From contig NZ_AP025506.1 in assembly GCF_024347595.1 (NCBI RefSeq), positions 620,001 through 684,000 on the forward strand: a DNA stretch of 64,000 bases. The letters are read 5' to 3'. This document shows, piece after piece, positions 41,171-50,391 of this stretch; position 1 is the first letter of the stretch, and each line of letters starts with the position of its first letter. The notes under the pieces are model-generated. The model was not told the DNA's origin, did no database searches, and saw only the letters and a list, made by a program, of their open reading frames with translations. The DNA comes from Vibrio pomeroyi. Lineage in GTDB: Bacteria > Pseudomonadota > Gammaproteobacteria > Enterobacterales > Vibrionaceae. The translations under genes were made by a program, and so were the position numbers.

Positions 41171-41767
41171 ATGAACTTTAAAACAGCTGCAGGCTTATGC
41201 ACTTTCACACTAGCTTCTCTAACAACATCGACATTGGCATTGGCTCACCCGGGACATGGTTCGCATTCGGTTCATGAGTCTCACTCATTTATGTCTGGCT
41301 TAACTCACCCGGTAACAGGTATGGATCACCTGATCATGCTGATCGCTTTCGGTTTGTTAATTGGCGCACTGTCGTTTTCAACCAAGATAAAAGCCGCTTT
41401 GATTGGCGGTGGATTGGCTTCATTAGTCGTTGGGCTTATCGCAGGCCAAGCCTTAGGTTTCTCTGTGATTGTTGAACCAGCAATCATCGCTTCTCTGTTC
41501 GTCGTCAGCTTATGTCTATGGCACGTATTCTCACCATCAACAAAGCGTGTAAACAGCGTATTAGTCGCTTCTATTGCGATGTTGTTTTTCCATGGTTACG
41601 CACACGGCGTTGAAGCTGCGAGTAACTTAACTCAATTTGTGATAGGTATGAGCATCACTGCTTTGGTATTAATGGTTGTCGGTACGTTTGTTGGGCGCGC
41701 AGTTTACTCTAAGTGGCTTTCAGTTGGCGTGGCTTCAGCGAGCGCAGTATTACTGTTAGGCGCGTAA
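41171..41767 (+). CDS. ureJ: HupE/UreJ family nickel permease-like protein
   Basis: 198 residues from ATG 41171, with AAGGAACTCGCG upstream; the longer frame into ureE is rejected. Signal peptide (about 1-24) followed by the metal-binding HPGHGSHSVHESHSF and HPVTGMDHLIMLIAFG, then five to six transmembrane helices. HupE/UreJ proteins take up nickel. It is the only candidate nickel importer in the cluster. The symbol could equally be hupE. Confidence 0.85.
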   Translation: MNFKTAAGLCTFTLASLTTSTLALAHPGHGSHSVHESHSFMSGLTHPVTGMDHLIMLIAFGLLIGALSFSTKIKAALIGGGLASLVVGLIAGQALGFSVIVEPAIIASLFVVSLCLWHVFSPSTKRVNSVLVASIAMLFFHGYAHGVEAASNLTQFVIGMSITALVLMVVGTFVGRAVYSKWLSVGVASASAVLLLGA

Positions 41768-41807
41768 GCTCTCGAACTTTTCGATTTTAGAAGACAGAGA
41801 GCAGAGT

Positions 41808-42488
41808 ATGAGCACTACAGAAAATGTCGCGATTTATCGTCTGTTCCAATTGATCAGTCCGTCATTACCGATTGGTGGTTTCACTTATTCGCAAGGCTTA
41901 GAGCTGGCGGTTGAGGCGGGGTGGGTGACTAATCGCGATAGCATGGAACAGTGGCTTAATACCATCGTTAGTTCCAGTGTCGCGACCTTGGAATTACCTA
42001 TCTTAGAGCGTCTTTACCATGCTCTAGAAAAAGGTGAACTCGATGAGATTGAGCATTGGTGTAACTACTTGTACTCGAGCCGTGAGACCAGTGAATTGCG
42101 AGCAGAAGAAAAGCAGCGTGGGCATGCATTGAATACCTTGTTGAAGCGCTTAGAGATCGATATTTCGCTGGTGGATTCTGTTGATAGCCACCCAAATCAA
42201 CTGTTGGGTATGTGTATTGCCGCTCAACATTGGGACATCGATTTAGAAAGCCTTAAGCAGGGGTATCTATGGAGCTGGCTTGAAAATATCGTTACGGCAG
42301 GTGTAAAGCTGGTGCCTTTAGGCCAAACCGATGGGCAGTTGGCGCTGATTAATATCACCAACACCTTTCCCGAGGTGATTGAGAAAGCACGCACGATTGA
42401 AGATTGGATGATAGGTAGCTTTTCGCCTTCGATGGCATTAGCGAGTTCATTGCACGAAACACAATATACACGACTATTTCGTTCGTAG
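41808..42488 (+). CDS. ureF: Urease accessory protein UreF
   Basis: 226 residues, all helical. The diagnostic N-terminal segment PSLPIGGFTYSQGLELAVEAGWV and the C-terminal MALASSLHETQYTRLFRS are present. Bridges UreD and UreG in the nickel insertion complex. 48 bp before ureG. Confidence 0.95.
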   Translation: MSTTENVAIYRLFQLISPSLPIGGFTYSQGLELAVEAGWVTNRDSMEQWLNTIVSSSVATLELPILERLYHALEKGELDEIEHWCNYLYSSRETSELRAEEKQRGHALNTLLKRLEIDISLVDSVDSHPNQLLGMCIAAQHWDIDLESLKQGYLWSWLENIVTAGVKLVPLGQTDGQLALINITNTFPEVIEKARTIEDWMIGSFSPSMALASSLHETQYTRLFRS

Positions 42489-42536
42489 CGGTGAGCGCTA
42501 ACGAGGTAGCAAGAAAAGAATATAAGGAAGTAGATT

Positions 42537-43175
42537 ATGGAAAGTTATAAGCAACCACTTCGAATTGGTATTGGTGGCCCAGTTGGGTCTGGTAAAACCG
42601 CACTGTTGGAAGTGCTGTGTAAGGCGATTCGCGACAAGCTAAACATTGCCGTAGTAACCAACGATATTTACACCCAAGAAGATGCCAAGATACTTACACG
42701 AGCTGAAGCTCTCGAACCTGATCGTATTATCGGTGTGGAAACAGGCGGTTGCCCACACACAGCGATTCGCGAAGATGCGTCGATGAATCTCGCGGCAGTT
42801 GAAGAGCTGGCTAAGCTACATAAGAACCTTGATGTGGTGTTTGTAGAGAGCGGTGGCGACAACCTCAGTGCGACGTTTAGCCCTGAATTAGCCGACCTGA
42901 CTATCTACGTGATTGATGTAGCGGAAGGCGAGAAGATCCCACGTAAAGGTGGCCCGGGTATTACGCGTTCTGATCTGTTGGTTATCAACAAGATCGATTT
43001 GGCACCGTATGTTGGTGCGTCACTTGAAGTCATGGAGCAAGACACACAACGCATGCGTCCAACCAAACCCTACGTATTCACCAACCTCAAAGAGAGCCAA
43101 GGGTTAGATTTCATCATCAACTTTATTGTGACCGAAGGGATGCTCACCATGAAGGAGCCTTCTACTACTGAGTAG
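42537..43175 (+). CDS. ureG: Urease accessory GTPase UreG
   Basis: 212 residues. SIMIBI-class GTPase that powers nickel insertion. P-loop [12 protein letters not shown], the nickel site ETGGCPH, the [10 protein letters not shown] switch region and [11 protein letters not shown] (NKxD) are present. Last gene of the urea island, followed by a terminator shared with xseA on the other strand. Confidence 0.98.
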   Translation: MESYKQPLRIGIGGPVGSGKTALLEVLCKAIRDKLNIAVVTNDIYTQEDAKILTRAEALEPDRIIGVETGGCPHTAIREDASMNLAAVEELAKLHKNLDVVFVESGGDNLSATFSPELADLTIYVIDVAEGEKIPRKGGPGITRSDLLVINKIDLAPYVGASLEVMEQDTQRMRPTKPYVFTNLKESQGLDFIINFIVTEGMLTMKEPSTTE

Positions 43176-43211
43176 GGTGGGAATCATTGAGTTTTTAAAC
43201 CGTTAGATATC

Positions 43212-43243
43212 AAAAAGCCCTGTCGATTATCGATAGGGCTTTC
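43212..43243. terminator. Bidirectional terminator between ureG and xseA
   Basis: AAAGCCCTGTCGA pairs with TCGATAGGGCTTT around a 3-nt loop, with A-rich and T-rich flanks. Convergent genes end on both sides. Confidence 0.85.
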
Positions 43244-43267
43244 TGGTTTCAAACGTTCAAGTCGAAC

Positions 43268-44614
43268 TTAAAGATCGCTCTTGGTGACTCTAGTAGTCAC
43301 TTGCGACTCAATAACACCGTCTTCAACTTGAGTGGTGATCACTTCACCCACTTCGACGTCGTTAATTGATGATACTGTCTTGCTCGATGCAGAATGAGTA
43401 ATGCTGTAGCCACGCTTTAGGGTAGCCAGTGGGCTCACTGTTTCTAACTTCTCTGCAGCCATTGCTAGCTGGTGGCGAGTCGTTAGTAATGTCTTGTCCA
43501 TTGCATCCAATAGCTTTTGTTCTGAACGTTGCAGATGCAGTTTCTGTTCGCCAAGGCGCTTCACTGGTGAGTTCAATTGAAGCTGGTGCTGTTTACGTTC
43601 AACACGCTGTGCATGCTGCTTTAGGTATTGAGTCATACCACGACGCAAACGCATGTCTAGGTCATCAAGCTGCTGACTCTGCTTTTGCAGCTGGTAGCTA
43701 GGGTGTTGCTTCTCTAAGCGGTATTTCAACGTTTGAGTGGATTGCGCTTGTTTGATTAACACATGACGAATCGCACTCACTAAGCGAGCACGTTTAGACG
43801 AGAAAGCTTGTTCTTTATGACTGTTATCACGGCTAACCAATTCAGCGGCTGCTGATGGTGTTGGAGCGCGCATATCTGCGACGAAATCGGCGATAGTGAC
43901 ATCAACTTCGTGGCCAACTGCGCTGATAATCGGAATTTGGCTTGCTGCGATTGTGCGAGCTACGATCTCATTATTGAAGCACCATAGGTCTTCCAGTGAA
44001 CCGCCGCCACGACCCACGATCAACACATCACACTCATTGCGTTCATTGGCACGTCCAATCGCTTGAGCAATCTGAATCGCCGCCTCTTCGCCTTGAACCA
44101 TGGTTGGGTAAACCACAATCGGCAATGAAGGATCGCGCCTTTTCAATACATCAAGAATATCAAACAGCGCTGCACCGGTTTTAGAGGTGATAACGCCAAC
44201 ACGTTTTGGGTGTTCAGGAAGAGCTTGCTTACTTGATTGAGCAAAAAGTCCTTCTGCGGCAAGGTTCATCTTTAGCTTTTCAAACTCTTGCTGAAGTTTA
44301 CCGTCACCCTCTGGCTGCATGCTTTCGATGATCAGTTGGTAGTCACCGCGTGGTTCATAAAGAGATAGGCGAGCTTTGACTAAAACTTGATTGCCGTTCT
44401 GAGGCTTAAACGTTACTCGGCGGTTATTGCCACGAAACATGGCGCACTTAACTTGAGCGCGAGAGTCTTTAAGCGTGAGGTACCAGTGACCAGAGACAGG
44501 TGCAGAGAAGTTTGAGATTTCACCAACGAGCCAGACTATTCCCATTTCGTTTTCTAATAGGAGACGAACCTCTGAGTTGAGGCGAGAAACAGTAAAGATG
44601 TTTGGATTAGTCAT
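43268..44614 (-). CDS. xseA: Exodeoxyribonuclease VII large subunit
   Basis: 448 residues. An N-terminal OB-fold (IFTVSRLNSEVRLLLENEMG, LVGEISNF) is followed by the catalytic domain with RGGGSLEDLWCFN and ISAVGHEVDVTIADFVADMRAPTPSAAAEL, and a C-terminal coiled coil. Degrades single-stranded DNA together with XseB. In E. coli it lies next to yfgJ and divergent from guaB; the divergence from guaB is kept here. Confidence 0.97.
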   Translation of the reverse strand: MTNPNIFTVSRLNSEVRLLLENEMGIVWLVGEISNFSAPVSGHWYLTLKDSRAQVKCAMFRGNNRRVTFKPQNGNQVLVKARLSLYEPRGDYQLIIESMQPEGDGKLQQEFEKLKMNLAAEGLFAQSSKQALPEHPKRVGVITSKTGAALFDILDVLKRRDPSLPIVVYPTMVQGEEAAIQIAQAIGRANERNECDVLIVGRGGGSLEDLWCFNNEIVARTIAASQIPIISAVGHEVDVTIADFVADMRAPTPSAAAELVSRDNSHKEQAFSSKRARLVSAIRHVLIKQAQSTQTLKYRLEKQHPSYQLQKQSQQLDDLDMRLRRGMTQYLKQHAQRVERKQHQLQLNSPVKRLGEQKLHLQRSEQKLLDAMDKTLLTTRHQLAMAAEKLETVSPLATLKRGYSITHSASSKTVSSINDVEVGEVITTQVEDGVIESQVTTRVTKSDL

Positions 44615-44858
44615 AGAAGCACTATCTTTCCTTGAAGGAAGGTCTTTCTTGGAATCTCACAGGGCGTGAGTATGGAAGATAGCGGCAATATAATACATAG
44701 CAAGGGGGTAAATGCAAATTAAAAATACAAAAATGTGTAGCCAAGCGATTTCGCCGTGCGTATAATCCGTCTGCAATATCAAATCCAAATCACTTTATTA
44801 TGCGAAACGATAAAGTTGGGTTTACTCCTTTTAACACCTTTGTTGTGAGATATTGCAA

Positions 44859-46322
44859 ATGCTACGAATCGCAAAAGAAGCTTTAACTTTTGATGACGTT
44901 TTACTCGTCCCAGCACACTCAACCGTTCTTCCGAACACAGCTGATCTTCGCACTCAGTTAACGAAAAACATTTCTTTAAACATCCCAATGATCTCTGCAT
45001 CGATGGATACTGTTACGGAAGCACGCCTAGCAATTGCCCTTGCGCAAGAAGGTGGTATTGGCTTTATTCATAAGAATATGTCAATCGAGCAGCAAGCTGA
45101 AATGGTTCGCCAGGTTAAAATTTACGAAGCTGGTGTGGTTTCTCACCCAGTAACTGTAAGCCCTGATGCGACAATCGCTGATGTTGTAGCCCTTACTCAA
45201 AAACACGGCTTCGCCGGTTTCCCTGTTGTTACTGAAACAAACGAATTGGTTGGTATCATTACTGGCCGTGACGTTCGCTTTGTTACTGACCTTTCTAAGA
45301 AAGTTGATGTAGTAATGACGCCTAAAGCTCGCCTTGCTTCTGTTAAAGAAGGTGCAACTCGTGAAGAAGTTCAAGAGAAAATGCACGAAGCGCGTGTTGA
45401 AAAAGTTCTTGTTGTAAATGATGACTTCCAACTGACTGGAATGATCACTGCAAAAGATTTCCACAAAGCAGAACGTAAACCAAACGCTTGTAAAGATGAG
45501 CGCGGCAGCCTACGTGTAGGTGCAGCTGTTGGTGCTGGTGCTGGTAACGAAGAGCGCGTTGCTGCTCTAGTTGAAGCTGGCGTAGACGTTCTACTTATCG
45601 ACTCTTCACACGGTCACTCTGAAGGCGTACTTAACCGTATCCGCGAAACTCGCGCTGCATACCCTGACCTACAAATCATCGGTGGTAACGTAGCAACTGG
45701 CGCTGGCGCTCGTGCTCTTATCGAAGCTGGTGTTAGTGCGGTTAAAGTAGGTATCGGCCCGGGTTCAATCTGTACGACTCGTATCGTTACTGGTGTTGGT
45801 GTTCCTCAAGTAACAGCAATCGCAGACGCAGCTGAAGTGGCAAACGAATACGGTATTCCAGTAATCGCAGATGGCGGCATCCGTTTCTCTGGCGATATCT
45901 GTAAAGCTATCGTTGCTGGTGCATCTTGTGTGATGGTTGGTTCAATGTTCGCTGGTACTGAAGAAGCACCGGGTGAGGTTATCCTTTACAACGGTCGTTC
46001 TTACAAGTCTTACCGTGGTATGGGTTCTCTTGGCGCTATGTCTCAAGGTTCTTCTGACCGTTACTTCCAATCTGACAACGCTGCAGACAAGCTTGTTCCA
46101 GAAGGTATTGAAGGTCGTATCGCATACAAAGGTCGTCTAAAAGAGATCGTTCACCAACAGATGGGCGGTCTACGCTCAAGCATGGGCCTAACAGGTTCTG
46201 CAACTGTTGAAGACATGCGTACTAAAGCTGAGTTTGTTCGTATCTCTGGTGCGGGCATGAAAGAATCTCACGTACACGATGTTCAAATCACGAAAGAAGC
46301 ACCTAACTACCGTTTAGGTTAA
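44859..46322 (+). CDS. guaB: Inosine-5'-monophosphate dehydrogenase
   Basis: 487 residues from ATG 44859 ([18 protein letters not shown]); a TTG two codons earlier is rejected. Oxidises IMP to XMP. The catalytic cysteine loop [11 protein letters not shown], the flap region [15 protein letters not shown] and two CBS domains (about residues 95-205) are visible. The preceding 244-bp divergent region must hold the promoters of guaB and xseA. Confidence 0.98.
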   Translation: MLRIAKEALTFDDVLLVPAHSTVLPNTADLRTQLTKNISLNIPMISASMDTVTEARLAIALAQEGGIGFIHKNMSIEQQAEMVRQVKIYEAGVVSHPVTVSPDATIADVVALTQKHGFAGFPVVTETNELVGIITGRDVRFVTDLSKKVDVVMTPKARLASVKEGATREEVQEKMHEARVEKVLVVNDDFQLTGMITAKDFHKAERKPNACKDERGSLRVGAAVGAGAGNEERVAALVEAGVDVLLIDSSHGHSEGVLNRIRETRAAYPDLQIIGGNVATGAGARALIEAGVSAVKVGIGPGSICTTRIVTGVGVPQVTAIADAAEVANEYGIPVIADGGIRFSGDICKAIVAGASCVMVGSMFAGTEEAPGEVILYNGRSYKSYRGMGSLGAMSQGSSDRYFQSDNAADKLVPEGIEGRIAYKGRLKEIVHQQMGGLRSSMGLTGSATVEDMRTKAEFVRISGAGMKESHVHDVQITKEAPNYRLG

Positions 46323-46341
46323 TAATACGTCCAAACGTTTG

Positions 46342-46374
46342 AATAATGTGCTGATTTAGTCGGCACATTATTTT
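46342..46374 (+). terminator. Terminator/attenuator-like hairpin after guaB
   Basis: AATAATGTGC (46342-46351) pairs with GCACATTATT (46363-46372), followed by TTAT. The T-tract is short, so read-through into guaA is likely. Confidence 0.55.
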
Positions 46375-46434
46375 ATCTAAAGCTTGTTTTGTTGAACGTA
46401 TGATTTTTGCAAAACATCGACTTACAGATAACCA

Positions 46435-46450
46435 ACGAAAACGTTTGCTT
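46435..46450 (+). promoter_or_regulatory. PurR-like operator upstream of guaA
   Basis: ACGAAAACGTTTGCTT matches 14 of 16 bases of the PurR box ACGCAAACGTTTGCGT. A weaker second box with the perfect core CAAACGTTTG lies at 46329-46344. Suggests guanine/hypoxanthine repression of guaA transcribed from its own promoter. Confidence 0.55.
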
Positions 46451-46471
46451 TATTTCTTGAAGAGTTAATCA

Positions 46472-46496
46472 GAGGTGAGTAAACTCGCCTCCGTTT
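46472..46496 (+). other. Hairpin in the guaA leader
   Basis: GAGGTGAG (46472-46479) pairs with CTCGCCTC (46484-46491) around TAAA and is followed by CGTTTTATC. Terminator-like and 30 bp before guaA; possible attenuator. Confidence 0.4.
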
Positions 46497-46524
46497 TATC
46501 ACATAGCCAATAAGACTGCTTACA

Positions 46525-48078
46525 ATGACTAAAAATATTCATGACCAACGTATTCTAATTCTGGACTTCGGTTCTCAATACACACAGCTAGTAGCTCGTC
46601 GTATTCGTGAGATCGGTGTTTACTGTGAACTTTGGAGCTGGGACGTAGAAGAAGCGGATATTCGTGAATTCAATCCAGACGGTATCATCCTATCTGGTGG
46701 CCCTGAAAGTGTAACGGAAGAGAACTCTCCACGTGCACCTCAGTACGTATTTGATTCAGGTGTTCCTGTATTCGGTATCTGCTACGGCATGCAAACTATG
46801 GCTGAGCAACTTGGCGGTAAAGTAGCAACGTCTACTGAGCGCGAGTTCGGCTACGCTGCTGTACAAGTTACTGGTGAATCTGCACTTTTCGCTGACCTTG
46901 AGTCTACTCAAGACGTTTGGATGAGCCACGGCGACAAAGTAGTTGAGATCCCAGCTGATTTCACAAAGATCGCTGAAACAGACACTTGTCCATACGCTGC
47001 AATGGCAAACGAAGAGAAGAAATACTTCGGTGTTCAATTCCACCCAGAAGTAACACACACTAAAAATGGCCTGAAAATGCTTGAGAACTTCGTTCTTAAC
47101 GTATGTGGTTGTGAAGGTCTGTGGACTTCAGCTTCAATCATTGAAGATGCAGTTGCACGTATTAAAGAACAAGTAGGTGACGACGAAGTTATCCTTGGTC
47201 TTTCTGGTGGTGTTGATTCATCTGTAGTTGCGATGCTCGCTCACCGTGCTATCGGCGACAAACTAACATGTGTATTTGTTGATAACGGCCTTCTTCGTCT
47301 AAACGAAGCTGAGCAAGTTATGGATATGTTTGGCGATCAGTTCGGCCTAAACATCATCAAAGTAGATGCAGAAGATCGTTTCCTTAAAGCTCTGGAAGGC
47401 GAAGCTGAACCAGAAGCTAAGCGTAAGATCATTGGTCACGTATTCGTAGATATCTTCGATGAAGAGTCTAAGAAACTGTCTAATGCTAAATGGCTTGCTC
47501 AGGGTACTATCTACCCAGACGTAATCGAGTCTGCAGCATCTAAGACAGGTAAAGCACACGTAATCAAATCTCACCACAACGTAGGTGGCCTTCCTGATGA
47601 TATGGAAATGGGTCTTGTTGAGCCTCTACGTGAGCTGTTTAAAGATGAAGTACGTAAGATCGGCCTTGAGCTTGGTCTTCCATACAACATGCTTTACCGC
47701 CACCCATTCCCGGGTCCAGGTCTAGGTGTTCGTGTTCTTGGCGAAATCAAGAAAGAGTACTGTGATCTACTGCGTCGCGCAGATGCTATCTTCATTGAAG
47801 AGCTTCACGCTGCTGACCTTTACCACAAAGTATCTCAAGCATTCACGGTATTCCTACCAGTACGTTCAGTTGGCGTAATGGGCGATGGCCGTAAGTACGA
47901 TTGGGTTGTATCTCTACGTGCTGTAGAAACTATCGACTTCATGACTGCTCACTGGGCACACCTACCATACGACTTCCTAGGTAAGGTATCTAACCGTATT
48001 ATCAACGAAGTTAACGGCATTTCACGTGTTGTTTACGATATTTCTGGTAAACCACCAGCAACTATCGAGTGGGAATAA
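46525..48078 (+). CDS. guaA: GMP synthase (glutamine-hydrolysing)
   Basis: 517 residues. N-terminal glutaminase with GICYGMQ (catalytic cysteine) and FHPEVTHT, then the ATP pyrophosphatase domain with [10 protein letters not shown] and a C-terminal dimerisation domain ending in PPATIEWE. Converts XMP to GMP. Separated from guaB by 202 bp that contain PurR-like boxes and hairpins. Confidence 0.98.
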   Translation: MTKNIHDQRILILDFGSQYTQLVARRIREIGVYCELWSWDVEEADIREFNPDGIILSGGPESVTEENSPRAPQYVFDSGVPVFGICYGMQTMAEQLGGKVATSTEREFGYAAVQVTGESALFADLESTQDVWMSHGDKVVEIPADFTKIAETDTCPYAAMANEEKKYFGVQFHPEVTHTKNGLKMLENFVLNVCGCEGLWTSASIIEDAVARIKEQVGDDEVILGLSGGVDSSVVAMLAHRAIGDKLTCVFVDNGLLRLNEAEQVMDMFGDQFGLNIIKVDAEDRFLKALEGEAEPEAKRKIIGHVFVDIFDEESKKLSNAKWLAQGTIYPDVIESAASKTGKAHVIKSHHNVGGLPDDMEMGLVEPLRELFKDEVRKIGLELGLPYNMLYRHPFPGPGLGVRVLGEIKKEYCDLLRRADAIFIEELHAADLYHKVSQAFTVFLPVRSVGVMGDGRKYDWVVSLRAVETIDFMTAHWAHLPYDFLGKVSNRIINEVNGISRVVYDISGKPPATIEWE

Positions 48079-48130
48079 TCTCTTAGAGATTTAACCTGCG
48101 TTGATTTAGCTACTATTTGATTTAGTTATT

Positions 48131-48162
48131 AAAAGCCTCGAACTCAGTTCGGGGCTTTTTTC
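48131..48162 (+). terminator. Intrinsic terminator after guaA
   Basis: AAAAGCCTCGAAC and GTTCGGGGCTTTT form a 13-bp stem followed by T. The 3' arm GGGGCTTTTTT resembles the target motif of the IS1111-type element, but no IS is present here. Confidence 0.9.
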
Positions 48163-48419
48163 TTTTCGATTCATTATATTGATCCATTGCATTAAAGGCT
48201 TGTGAGCAATACCTAGAAAGTAAATGAACAATGCCTAGAAACCGAATCAGTTGGAAACTAGATATCAGCTCAAGAAAGTATGAGACGTGTTGTTACGTTT
48301 AACTATACATAAAACTATCACTCGCACTTTTTATAAATTCATACCGCAACAGCTAGGCTATTTCCCACGTGCCACATACTCTTTGATGGACTTATTAAGG
48401 ACAGATAAGAGAATCCATC
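48163..48419 (+). other. Leader region of the chitinase gene
   Basis: About 260 bp without a convincing gene. A 71-codon frame (48287-48502) overlaps the chitinase start and looks non-coding. I see no strong promoter or operator. Confidence 0.3.
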
Positions 48420-50117
48420 ATGTTAAAAATCAAATATTTGGCGACAGTACTGGGTTGCACCTTAGCAGCACAAAGTCATGCGTCTTTGAACATTCAACCT
48501 GATCCGAAAAACCCGAATGGCTACCTTGTTGAAAAGTCGGCATTACAAGCCGCTGAACAAGCAAAAACCTCGGATCCTATGTACGCGATCTGGTCACAGG
48601 CCCTACAAACTCGTTCGAACACGATCGTTGAAGCGATTGAACCCGGTTCACCTTCTAACCCTGAAAACGTAAAACGGGTTGAACGTGTATTCCCTCAATC
48701 TGAATGGGATTCCCTCACTCAGATGGCGGCACCAGAATACACTTACACTCGTTTCTTACGCGCGATTGGTAAATTCCCAGCCTTCTGTGGAGAGTACACT
48801 GATGGCCGTGATTCTGATGCTATCTGTAAGAAATCCATCATCACCGCTTTTGCTCACTTCTCTCAAGAGACGGGCGGTCACATCGCGATAGACAACACCT
48901 CTGATAACCCATTAGCTCTCGAAGAGTGGCAGCAAGCGCTGGTACATGTTCGTGAAATGGGGTGGTCTGAAGGGCAAGAAGGCTACACCACTGGTTGTGG
49001 TCAGAACGATTGGCAAAATGCACGCTGGCCATGTGCCGCAGGGCAGGGATACTTCGGTCGTGGCGCTAAGCAGCTTTCTTATCATTTTAACTACGGTGCC
49101 TTCTCTGAGGTGATGTTTGATGGCGATGCGACGGTACTATTGAATAATCCGGGCTTAGTTGCTGACTCTTGGTTGAACTTAGCGTCAGCTATCTGGTTCT
49201 TCTTAACACCACAAGCGCCTAAGCCTGCAATGCTGCATGTTATCGACCGTACATGGACGCCATCTCAACGAGAACTGGATGCGGGCATTGGTTATGGTTT
49301 TGGTACTACCATCAACGTGATCAACGGTGGTATTGAGTGTGGTGAACAGAATAAAGACAAAGGCCAACCAGTTAACCGCATTCGTTACTGGGAAGGGCTA
49401 GCAGCGCACTATGAAATTCCTGTAGAGGCAGATGAAGCTAATACCTGTTGGCAGCAAACGCCTTATGGAAGCTTGAACCTCAACGGTGCCACTGACGTGC
49501 TGTACACCAACTGGGATGGTAACTGGAAATACTACGCAGACCGTCCTGAAGGCTACTCGTTTGAATGTGAGTTGGTTGGATTCCAAACTGCATATTCAGC
49601 GCTAGTGGCGGGCGATTACGAGAAGTGTGTGACTAACTTCTATGGCTCTCATGCGAGTTGGCCTGAAGTGAAAGTGGTCGACAAGCTTGATCCGGTAGAC
49701 CCAGGAACCGATCCTGGTGGCAACGGTTGGAGCGCGACTAAGGTTTACAACGCTGGCGATCAAGTGACTCACAATGGTGCGACTTACGAAGCGAAATGGT
49801 GGACGCAAGGGGATGACCCTGCCAATGGCGGCCCTTGGAAACTAGTAGCAGGGGAGCCAACACCACCGGTAGTGACTGACCCTGCACCTGTTGATCCTGC
49901 TCCAGTGGACCCAACACCAGTTGAGCCACCAGTAACTGAGCCACCTGTCGTTGTTGACCCATCGGTGTTTATCACATGGGAAGCGGGAGTTAGCCAAGTA
50001 AGTAACGGTGACAAAGTGACACATAACGGTAAGTGCTTCGTGGCTAAAAATGGTCCGGGTGTTTGGGAGAGTCCTGTTCAGTCGAATTGGTTCTGGGATG
50101 AAATCAGTTGTAATTGA
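48420..50117 (+). CDS. Secreted GH19 chitinase with two C-terminal carbohydrate-binding modules
   Basis: 565 residues. A signal peptide (cleavage near AAQSHA, about residue 22) directs export. The GH19 catalytic domain (about 80-420) shows FAHFSQETGGH, with the catalytic glutamate, and GQGYFGRGAKQLSYHFNYG. Two CBM5/12-type modules follow: WSATKVYNAGDQVTHNG...W (about 440-480) and ITWEAGVSQVSNGDKVTHNG...W (about 518-564). A Pro-Val-Asp linker (DPAPVDPAPVDPTPVEPP) lies between them. Predicted to degrade chitin outside the cell. Transcribed alone, with its own terminator. Confidence 0.92.
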   Translation: MLKIKYLATVLGCTLAAQSHASLNIQPDPKNPNGYLVEKSALQAAEQAKTSDPMYAIWSQALQTRSNTIVEAIEPGSPSNPENVKRVERVFPQSEWDSLTQMAAPEYTYTRFLRAIGKFPAFCGEYTDGRDSDAICKKSIITAFAHFSQETGGHIAIDNTSDNPLALEEWQQALVHVREMGWSEGQEGYTTGCGQNDWQNARWPCAAGQGYFGRGAKQLSYHFNYGAFSEVMFDGDATVLLNNPGLVADSWLNLASAIWFFLTPQAPKPAMLHVIDRTWTPSQRELDAGIGYGFGTTINVINGGIECGEQNKDKGQPVNRIRYWEGLAAHYEIPVEADEANTCWQQTPYGSLNLNGATDVLYTNWDGNWKYYADRPEGYSFECELVGFQTAYSALVAGDYEKCVTNFYGSHASWPEVKVVDKLDPVDPGTDPGGNGWSATKVYNAGDQVTHNGATYEAKWWTQGDDPANGGPWKLVAGEPTPPVVTDPAPVDPAPVDPTPVEPPVTEPPVVVDPSVFITWEAGVSQVSNGDKVTHNGKCFVAKNGPGVWESPVQSNWFWDEISCN

Positions 50118-50186
50118 TAGTCTGAATATCGAAAAGGTGGTTTAAACGATGAGTTCAGTATTACGACTGTAGCGATATAAATAATC

Positions 50187-50219
50187 AAAAGCCGAAAGTT
50201 TCTACTTTCGGCTTTTTTT
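50187..50219 (+). terminator. Intrinsic terminator after the chitinase gene
   Basis: AAAAGCCGAAAGT and ACTTTCGGCTTTT form a 13-bp stem, followed by a T-run. Confidence 0.93.
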
Positions 50220-50391
50220 CGTTTCGAACTTGGCTACCTAGGAAGGTCGATTGGTCTATTAGGCTATGTTAAAGCGTATTTAAAGACTAATTATCCAGTT
50301 AGAGAATAAAGTCCTGTACAAATTGTTATTGTGAATTTATATTCAAATTTAATTTATATTTATTCTTTGCTTTTAGGATTAAGGTGTACCT

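Noticed and set aside
48131..48162. guaA terminator as a third IS insertion site
   Set aside because: It has GGGGCTTTTTT, like the target, but no IS sequence or TTTTTGTATC follows; it is only a potential site.
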